Assembly: GCA_026122225.1 (NCBI GenBank)
Contig: JANEZZ010002061.1
Coordinates: forward strand, 1,364,001 to 1,428,000
Direction of reading: 5' to 3'
Origin: Heloderma charlesbogerti
Taxonomy: Eukaryota; Chordata; Lepidosauria; Squamata; Helodermatidae
DNA length: 64,000 nucleotides
Within the stretch, counting starts at the first letter, position 1, and each line of letters opens with the position of its first letter. The position numbers and the translations under genes are program-made. The notes beneath the pieces were generated by a model that saw only the letters and a program-made list of their open reading frames with translations, was not told the origin of the DNA and did not search any database. This document shows, piece after piece, positions 57,119 through 64,000 of the stretch.

Positions 57119-57486
57119 ACGTGTTAATGACTTCAGACAGTTGTTAGAGCTTTACATTCACACAGAACTTCAGAGTAATCTAATGCAGAGTAAATGGTTG
57201 AGGGAATCAGCATATATTCTGGCTATTTTGAAACACATACTGTGCCACTTCTGACAAACTGAAGATCCTAAAATGTGACAGTTCATCTAGTTGGTGAAGT
57301 GTTTAGGAATCACCAAAGTAGTAATGCGGTAAGTGCAACTCAGTCAGCCGAGCATAGAACTTCTTCAGCCTGTGTCTGGCAATATCATGCTCCTGACTAA
57401 TATTATTCATGAAGTGTTGGTACTGAACCTAAACTGCACTTTAGCTTGAAGTCTGTACCCAGCAAAAAGAAGCCCATAGCCACTTT

Positions 57487-57583
57487 TAAGGTGCACTCTT
57501 ATGCATGTTCAGACAGAAAAAAGTCCAACAACTCCCAGCAAACCCCAGCCAACATCTAAACATGCATAGGACTGTGCTCTTAG
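57487..57583. mobile_element. Palindromic miniature element P1
   Basis: AAGGTGCACTCTTATGCATG to CATGCATAGGACTGTGCTC, with ACAACTCCCAGCA in the middle. Confidence 0.7.
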
Positions 57584-57618
57584 GAATACATATACCCCAA
57601 GATCAAGAGATAGTATAT

Positions 57619-58481
57619 TAGAGATGTGAATGCCAGGAAAAGATCCTGAAAAAATTAGGGGCGGGGGAACGTTGTGCCCCCCCCAGGCAAAAATAATCCC
57701 TGGAAAATTTTATTTTTCAATTATTTCCATTTGTTACGAAGTAGCTTTCTTTTGAGTGAACAGCACTGACTCCATTTTGAGACACAGCCACAAAGCCAGG
57801 TGTCTTCATTCCCAGCCTCAGCAAAGGTGGGAGAAAGGCACAGGAATGGGGTTGAGAGCAACGTGTAGGACTAGATCAAGCAATTCAGTTTCTAATGGAC
57901 TGCTTAAAATGCATTCCCCAAAGGCAAAGGTGGGGGTAAAAATTCAGAGGAACATGAATGTGCTGGATAGCAAGAATAAAAAAAAATGGGTAAAAAAAAA
58001 ACGCATAAGCAAATGGCAGCAGCTATGGCTGCTACCATTTGTATTCCTTATTTTTCTGGGCGCTATTTGCGTTCCCCTTTCTTGTCTTCGTCTTAGTCTA
58101 CGTAAATATTTACATAGACTAAGATGGTGAAAAATGAGGAACGCAAATGGCGGTGGCTGTAGCCGCCGCCATTTGCATACGTTTTTTTTTTTTTTTTTAC
58201 CCAGACGTGATAGGCTACGCAAGTCTTTACGTAGCCTATCACGTCTGGGGGAGTGGGGAGAAAAAAACACAGACTGCAAATGGCGGTGGCAGCCGGTCGG
58301 AAGACCAGCCGCCACCGCCACCACTGGAGCCGCCGCCGTCCGAAACATCCGCCCCAGGTAAGTCTCATCCCGGGGGGGATCCGCGGGGGGCAGCAGGCCG
58401 TTCCGCGATGGATTTCGGGGGGCTGAATGCACTGGCATTAGGCCTCACTGAGATCCGTCGCGGAATTCTCTGACATCCCTA
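57619..58481. mobile_element. hAT-type element with chained hairpins, second copy
   Basis: Right end (reversed) TAGGGATGTCAGAGAATTCC; left end TAGAGATGTGAATGCC. The right 300 bp match the reversed 1192-1688 element (CGCGGAATTC, CTCACTGAGATCC). The centre has AGTCTACGTAAATATTTACAT and a perfect 20-bp stem at 58200-58219/58230-58249 around CCCAGACGTGATAGGCTACG, next to a hairpin with GCAAATGGCGGTGGC. No matching 8-bp duplication was found, so the left boundary is less certain. Confidence 0.6.
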
Positions 58482-58584
58482 CCTGCAATATGCTCCTATT
58501 GTTGAACTCCAGCCTTGACACCTGCCTTTAAGACAGTCATTAAGATGCAAGGTCACCTTTTGTTAAGTGAATAAGGGCTCCTTC

Positions 58585-58938
58585 ACACTGGGCTTTTATC
58601 CTGCTATTGAGGTTGCTCCTTCATGGAAGTTTGTGGGCTCTTTACATGACACAGTGACCCTCCTGCACTAAATGCCCTTTGTTCCATTTTTAAATAGATC
58701 GCAGATAATGAGCTATAAAACTGTTGTGTTCCGCTTCAGTTACCTCCATCAAAAGAGTTAAAGCAGCAAGAAGAGGCCGAGATCAATGACAGATAATGGA
58801 AGACTCAGATGGGGAGGGGGGGAAGGGAAAAAGGAAGCACATATAAAGGGAGTCAGTTGTGATCCTACATTTAAAACGGAAGCAGAAAGCCCCCCCCTTT
58901 TTTTAAATGCAGGATTTTAGACTGGTGTAGAAATGCCC
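58585..58938 (-). mobile_element. Family A miniature element, copy 3
   Basis: Reversed copy: AGGGCTCCTTCACACTGG at the left, CTGGTGTAGAAATGCCCT at the right. Flanks AAGTGAATA and AAGAGATA are similar but not identical. Confidence 0.75.
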
Positions 58939-59010
58939 TAAGAGATAGTAGGTAGGACTTTTGTTTTTGGCAAGTACAGCCATCATCCTCAAGCACCTTC
59001 TTTTGTTATA

Positions 59011-59308
59011 AAGGATGGAAATCAACCCTGACTGCTCATTAGAAGGACAGATACTGAAGCTGAAACTCAAATATTTTGGCCACCTAATGCAAAGAGAAAA
59101 CTCACTGGAAAAGACCCTGATGCTGGGAAAGATTGAAGGCAAAAGGAGAAGGGGACGGCAGAGGATGAGATGGCTGGATAGCATCACCGATGCAATGAAT
59201 ATGAACTTGAGCACGCTCCGGGAGAGAGCGGAGGACAGGAAGGCATGGCATACTATGGTCCATGGGGTCACGAAGAGTTGGACACGACTTAACGACTGAA
59301 CAACAACA
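59011..59308 (+). pseudogene. BovB (RTE) LINE 3' end, third copy
   Basis: Encodes MEINPDCSLEGQILKLKLKY and the following BovB C-terminus without a stop up to the end of the frame. Ends GAAGAGTTGGACACGACTTA. Shortest of the three copies, same orientation. Confidence 0.92.
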
Positions 59309-62006
59309 TGGAAGGCCAACTCAGTCTTTCTCCCATAGCAAGTAGCACCACCTCCAGTGCCTATGAGGAGTGTCTAGTTCATCACAGTTGTGATGTCACT
59401 GCCTTTCTCTGAACTGTATAAGACGCCTCAGATTGGGGGAGTCCCAGAGGTGGGAGGCCATGCTGCTGAAATCACTCAAAGAGTCTCTCCTCCCAGAGGA
59501 AAGGCTCCATGCTGAAATCACTGAAGTCACTAAGCTCCTTGCTTGCCAGAGCAAGGTACCAACAGTGGGTGCTTTGCCTCCCCAGTCAAGGCTCTCCGCT
59601 TTCCTTCCTCTTCACCTGAGACCAGGAATTGCAAAGCACACTAGTTCCTGTCTGCAGGAAAGGGCTTCAGTCCAAAGAAAGGAATATTGCTTTTAGAAGT
59701 TCTTTGTATAAATTGTAGCTCCCCACCCCACCCCCCAACCTGTGCATGTCTGTGTAGGCTTCAGGAAGACTCCTAACTTGGTGAAGGCTGGAGCATCCCC
59801 AATTGGTCTTAAATATTAAATCCATTTGCTCAGCTAATTCCCCAAACTAGCTTGTGCATTTGAATCTTTGCAAACCCTAATAAATGTGCCATTGTGGCAT
59901 TATCCTCTCCAACAGTGTCTGAGTGTGAATCTCTTTGGGTGAGAATTGCCTTCTTAGCCATAGATGCTCTATCGCCAATGTCTAAAGATTCCTTATAAGT
60001 GGGTGTGTGAGTCTCGTTAGAACGTGTGCAAGTTTGTACACAAGTCTAACTAGAGCACATCACGTAACACGTTTCGTCCCTCTTCTCCTTGCCCCACCCC
60101 CCATTTTCCCCAGTCCTTCACATCTTGATTCAGACTGGGCTCTGTGTTCAAATTCCTTCTCAGCCATAAAAGGACATTCAAATTTAGCTTACCATCAATT
60201 TTTTTAAAAAAATATGAACCCACAGACTTGTTGCAATGTTACTTAGCTTAGGGGATAAGGTGGGCTATATACAAAGGACTTAATGGAAAACTACGGCTAG
60301 TTGAGAAATCAAGCAATCAGGAAGGGAATCAAAAAGTATAAACCTAGGGGTCTGATGTTATATCTGAACTTAAAACTTCCAATCAGATCATTTTTATGAG
60401 AACAGCTGGATAATAACCATCAAGGTCTTTATGCATTTCTGTCCACCTAGCACAGTCAGGGTCCCTTCCAAATACTAATAGTTTTAGTACTGGGGCTGAA
60501 AATCCTTTGTATGATCCCAATAAATTCAAATAAAGTGTATCAAGTGCAAAATTGCTCAACACATTTCCTCCTCAGAATTATTACCTTGTTTTCTAGGAAA
60601 TGCTGCTTTAGTTCTCTTCCTGTTTAGAATTTTAAAACTTCTGCATAGAAGAGGCTGGGTCACACAATCACCACAACTTATACAAGCCACTGTGGTTTGT
60701 TTAGGCTATGGTGATCATGCGAACCAGCTCAATTTCTCCAAGATTATAAAGCAACTCAGTTATTTTTAGTTCATGGCCCATCTGAATTCTCTACAATATT
60801 TCTAGAACTGATCCAGTACTAGCCTCAAAACTACACACTACAGCGAGAACAAAGGGAAACAGTGCCATTTCTTCTGTGTTAACTTAATGCTGTTACGTAT
60901 TCATATGGCTCACAGCAACCTAGTTAATTCAGAGACTGTCCTGCTCTGTTACCCTTTGGCAGCTTTACTGGAAAAAAACCCCCTAGGCCAATACTGAAGT
61001 CTTCACAAATTGAAATACGCAAAAATCCTGTACAGAGGCCCTTAAATCAAGACTATGTAATGTCTACAATATATTGAGGCACATAGTGTATATCTAGCTT
61101 TACAAATATTAGAAGATTTCTACAAACTAGAGAACATCTACAAATATGACTTGTCTGCTAACATTCTCCACTTCTGATCTATGACATTTTATAAAATGTT
61201 CTATCACTCAAACAAAGAGTTTCTTGGCTTAGGCCTTACTGAGTGAATCGACAGATGTGTTTGCACAAATTGAAATTTCCTCAGGGCACTTCTACATTGC
61301 TCTAATCCACTGTCCTACAGGTGACCCAGAATGAACATTTTATTTTGTGTGACTATTTGCAAGGCAAGCAAATATCATGCTCCTCATTCACCATGCATGT
61401 TGTCCTAACATTAAACCATTTCCTGGATATTTTTAACCCTAGAAATATACATCATGTTACCTCATGGTTACCCCAGTGAAGCCATTTTGTATGAAAGAGA
61501 CCTTAATACAAAGTTAGTACTGTATGTATGTACACTACAAGAATAAAATGGAACCAAGAAAGCTGCTTTGCTTGACTACATCTTAAGGCAAGGTTTTTTA
61601 AATAAGATAATGTATTTGCTGCCACAAATGAAAATTCTACTATTTCACAGTGATCATGTTTACATGTTTCCAGTTCTAAGGTCCACAGCCCTATGTACAC
61701 CTGGACCCTAGAAAGCCACTGCTAGTCATCATCATCATCATCATCATAATTAGACAACACTGACTGAGATGGACTAACGTGCTGATGCATAAGGCAGTTT
61801 CATGTGCACATATCCAAGTGTGTCACAATGGAATCTGTGAGCCTACTTCAGGGCAGATATGTTTAAAACTGGGCTATAAGGCTCTAAATTTGCAATGAGA
61901 TCTAGGGATTAGACTGGTTCTCAACTTTAAAATGGAAAAAGTCAATCTATTTCACAGTTTTTTGAGACTAAGACTGTGATCCAACACACACATGCCTGGG
62001 AGTATG
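59309..62006. other. No gene or clear repeat
   Basis: 2.7 kb of AT-rich, largely unique sequence with a (CAT)n run at about 61727-61746. No coding region supported. Confidence 0.4.
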
Positions 62007-62014
62007 ACCTACGG

Positions 62015-62409
62015 CAGGGGTGCAGAACCTTGTGTGTGGGGTGCATCCCAGGGGTGGGCGGGGCTGAAGACAAAAGTGGGCAGAGCCAAAAAAAGCCACC
62101 ATATTTGAGCTTAAAGCTCTTATTGCCAGGAACTAAGCCTTAGGAGAGGCATTTCAACCTTTTAGAACGGGGGGAAAACCACACAAAAGCCAAGAAATCA
62201 CCAAATGATCAAGGGTTAGAGGGAAGGGGGCTCAAGGGTTAGAGGGAAGGGGGCTCAAGGGTTAGAGGGAAGGGGGCTCAAGGGTTAGAGGGAAGGGGGC
62301 TCAAGGGTTAGAGGGAAGGGGACGTGTCCATCTGGGGACCCTGGGAAGGTCACAATGGAAACTTTGGAGGGCTGGATTTGGCCCTCAGGCCTGAGGTTCT
62401 ACACCCCTG
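62015..62409. mobile_element. hAT-type non-autonomous element containing a minisatellite
   Basis: 395 bp; ends CAGGGGTGCAGAACCT and (reversed) CAGGGGTGTAGAACCT; flanks ACCTACGG (62007-62014) and GCCTACAG (62410-62417), 6 of 8 identical. Confidence 0.8.
62209..62323 (+). repeat. 23-bp G-rich minisatellite, five units
   Basis: Units TCAAGGGTTAGAGGGAAGGG plus GGC at 62209, 62232, 62255, 62278 and 62301, nearly identical; only the last diverges near its end. Confidence 0.95.
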
Positions 62410-62417
62410 GCCTACAG

Positions 62418-63341
62418 CTTATAGTGGGACTTGAGATTACATGTGCCATGTCAGTCAATATGAAATAGTTTATAGTCTACCCTGTATCATGTCCTATTCA
62501 AAACAGCATTTTTCCTATGAAAGTCAGAATAGCTGTTCTATGAAAAGGAGAGAAATTTTATTTTTGCCAAATATATCTTGTATGCAAAGACTTCAAATGC
62601 AAGCTTCTTCCTTTTTAAAATGGCAGAGTACATACTATAGAGTACTATGCAGATTTGGGGTTTGTACCATTACTGATCACTGGCCATTCAACTGGAAGAA
62701 TTCCTTTTCATTTTTTTTAAATACAGGCCATTAAGAAGACATTATCAAACTTGATACTCCCGTCAATGACATAGCTAGTACAGTAACTCACATATCACAC
62801 CACTACCAAGGTTGCATACCAATTCATTCTTAAAGATATTATATCTTATTCATAGCTAACAGTAAAAACCTTGCATTAAGCATTTTTGCAGTACTATGTA
62901 TAGAGAACTTGATATCTGTCATCCTCACAAAACAATCCTATGAGGTAGTGTGTGTGTCCCCCTCCTCATTTGGAACTATGACTGAAGGGAAGTGACTTAC
63001 ACTACAAAAGGCTGCTTCCAACACCCCAGAATTTGTACAGACTGTACTACAATGTAAGATGAAGCAAACTGCATGCAGTCAGTCATGTGCAACAATCACA
63101 AACTCATGATTTGTATGCTTTCGTACATACAGACGGGCTTCTGGGCACAAAATTAATCACATCTGAAGTTGCCTTCAGTTGATCCATGATTTAGTTGCAT
63201 GAGAATCTGAATACAGAACCAGTCCGATTAAGCACTGATCCACACACAATGGGGAGGAGCCCATGCTTTGTGTGTGCGCACGCAAAATTATCTCAGGTAG
63301 CAAGGCTGTGAAAGCCATGAGATGTCAGAGAGCACTCCTGC
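62418..63341. other. No gene or recognised repeat
   Basis: I see no supported feature here. Confidence 0.35.
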
Positions 63342-63412
63342 TAGACAGAGTAGACAATACTGGGCTAGATGGGCCAGTGATTTTACTCAGTTTAAGTCAG
63401 CTTCATGTGTTA
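63342..63412 (+). mobile_element. tRNA-SINE 3' end fragment
   Basis: ACAATACTGGGCTAGATGGGCC to AGTCAGCTTCATGTGTTAA, the tail of the 10069 family. Confidence 0.65.
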
Positions 63413-64000
63413 ATATAGTTCTTTTATTCATTCATAGTATCTACTTATTATAACCATTTCTTACATATACCATTTGACAATGGTAGCCACAATCAATAAC
63501 TCAATATATAATAATGTAACTCACTTAACTCAATAGATGAACAGATCAATGAAGCTTGGGGTGGCTTTAATAAAAAAGCAAACTGCTATGAATGATGGGA
63601 TCCATCCGTTGCGGGCCACAAGCCTGGAAAAACCATAAGCACCTCAGGGGAAAAAGCGTGCCACCAACTCTGAAACGACCTATTGCAGTTCAGTTGTGGG
63701 TATTGGATTTCAAAGCCAGACAACTGAAACAGAGCAATAGGAGGCAATAAATAGCCCCGAGAAAAGACTCCACTTGGAGCAACAATCCTATAAATCAGTG
63801 TTGTTTAATTCTTCTCACACATTTGCTTGTAACTCCCCCCCCCCCCACTGATCACAAAGATGCAGACCTTCAGGGCCATAAAATAATTGCCACCCCATCC
63901 ATTATCAATAAATATGGGGCATCCATTATCAATAAATATGGGGTCAGCAATATCGAGTCAGCAAAACCGCTGAAAGGATATTTTTGCAGTTTCTCTACTC
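63413..64000. other. No gene; short tandem duplication near the end
   Basis: A 23-25-bp duplication (CCATTATCAATAAATATGGG twice, 63898-63943) and a poly-C run at about 63836-63847. Nothing else supported. Confidence 0.5.

Noticed and set aside
57944..58473. CpG-island promoter or first exon upstream of SOCS5
   Set aside because: GC-rich, but it matches the hAT-type element at 1192-1688 in reverse, so its composition is explained by the repeat.
59309..62006. Exons of the gene next to SOCS5
   Set aside because: I looked for CRIPT-like zinc-ribbon sequence and other conserved peptides on both strands here and elsewhere and found none.
62209..62323. CRISPR-like array
   Set aside because: Units are contiguous with no unique spacers; it is a minisatellite in a vertebrate hAT element.
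63898..63943. Possible transposon target duplication (CCATTATCAATAAATATGGG twice)
   Set aside because: The copies are adjacent with nothing between them, so a simple slippage duplication is enough.

Overview
The window is vertebrate nuclear DNA, most likely from a squamate reptile (a lizard or a relative). The sequence shows a dense, nested mix of repeats: BovB/RTE LINE 3' ends, a Sauria-type SINE with a BovB-like tail, L2-like, CR1-like and L1-like LINEs, a Tc1-type transposon, many hAT-type and TTA-target miniature elements, and short foldback repeats. That combination is known from squamates. The species cannot be named from the sequence.

Only one host gene can be supported. SOCS5 lies on the minus strand: its complete 532-codon open reading frame is in one exon (42205-43803), with a splice acceptor 12 bases upstream of the ATG. 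Everything to the right of 43815 would then be intron or upstream sequence, and 37.2-42.2 kb holds the 3'UTR and downstream flank. No other host exon was recognised.

Layout: 0-2.5 kb, CR1-like minus-strand remnants split by a 497-bp hAT-type element with a perfect 8-bp target duplication. 2.5-6.5 kb, an apparently complete L2-like LINE with tandem 5' monomers and a 13-bp target duplication. 6.6-7.4 kb, a chain of four miniature elements separated by single TTA-like triplets. 7.4-25 kb, a mosaic of CR1-like LINE 3' ends, tRNA-derived SINEs, foldback repeats, hAT elements and an L1 fragment. 25.2-27.3 kb, a nearly intact Tc1 transposon nested in an older miniature element. 27.7-32 kb, two hAT elements and a 304-bp almost perfect palindrome. 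32.3-37 kb, a 5'-truncated L1-like LINE, itself split by a CR1 scrap, an L2 copy and a dimeric SINE. 37-46 kb, the SOCS5 region, poorer in repeats. 46-64 kb, three BovB ends, more hAT and miniature elements, and a G-rich 23-bp minisatellite inside a hAT element.

The elements can be read as mobilisation partners. Each SINE family shares a tail with a LINE family in the same window: tRNA-SINE with CR1-like, Sauria-type SINE with BovB, CORE-like SINE with L2-like. Several nestings give relative insertion ages. I found no operon-like or defence-like system. The most unusual structures are the long palindrome, the TTA-spaced chain, the chained-hairpin elements and the LINE with promoter-like monomers.
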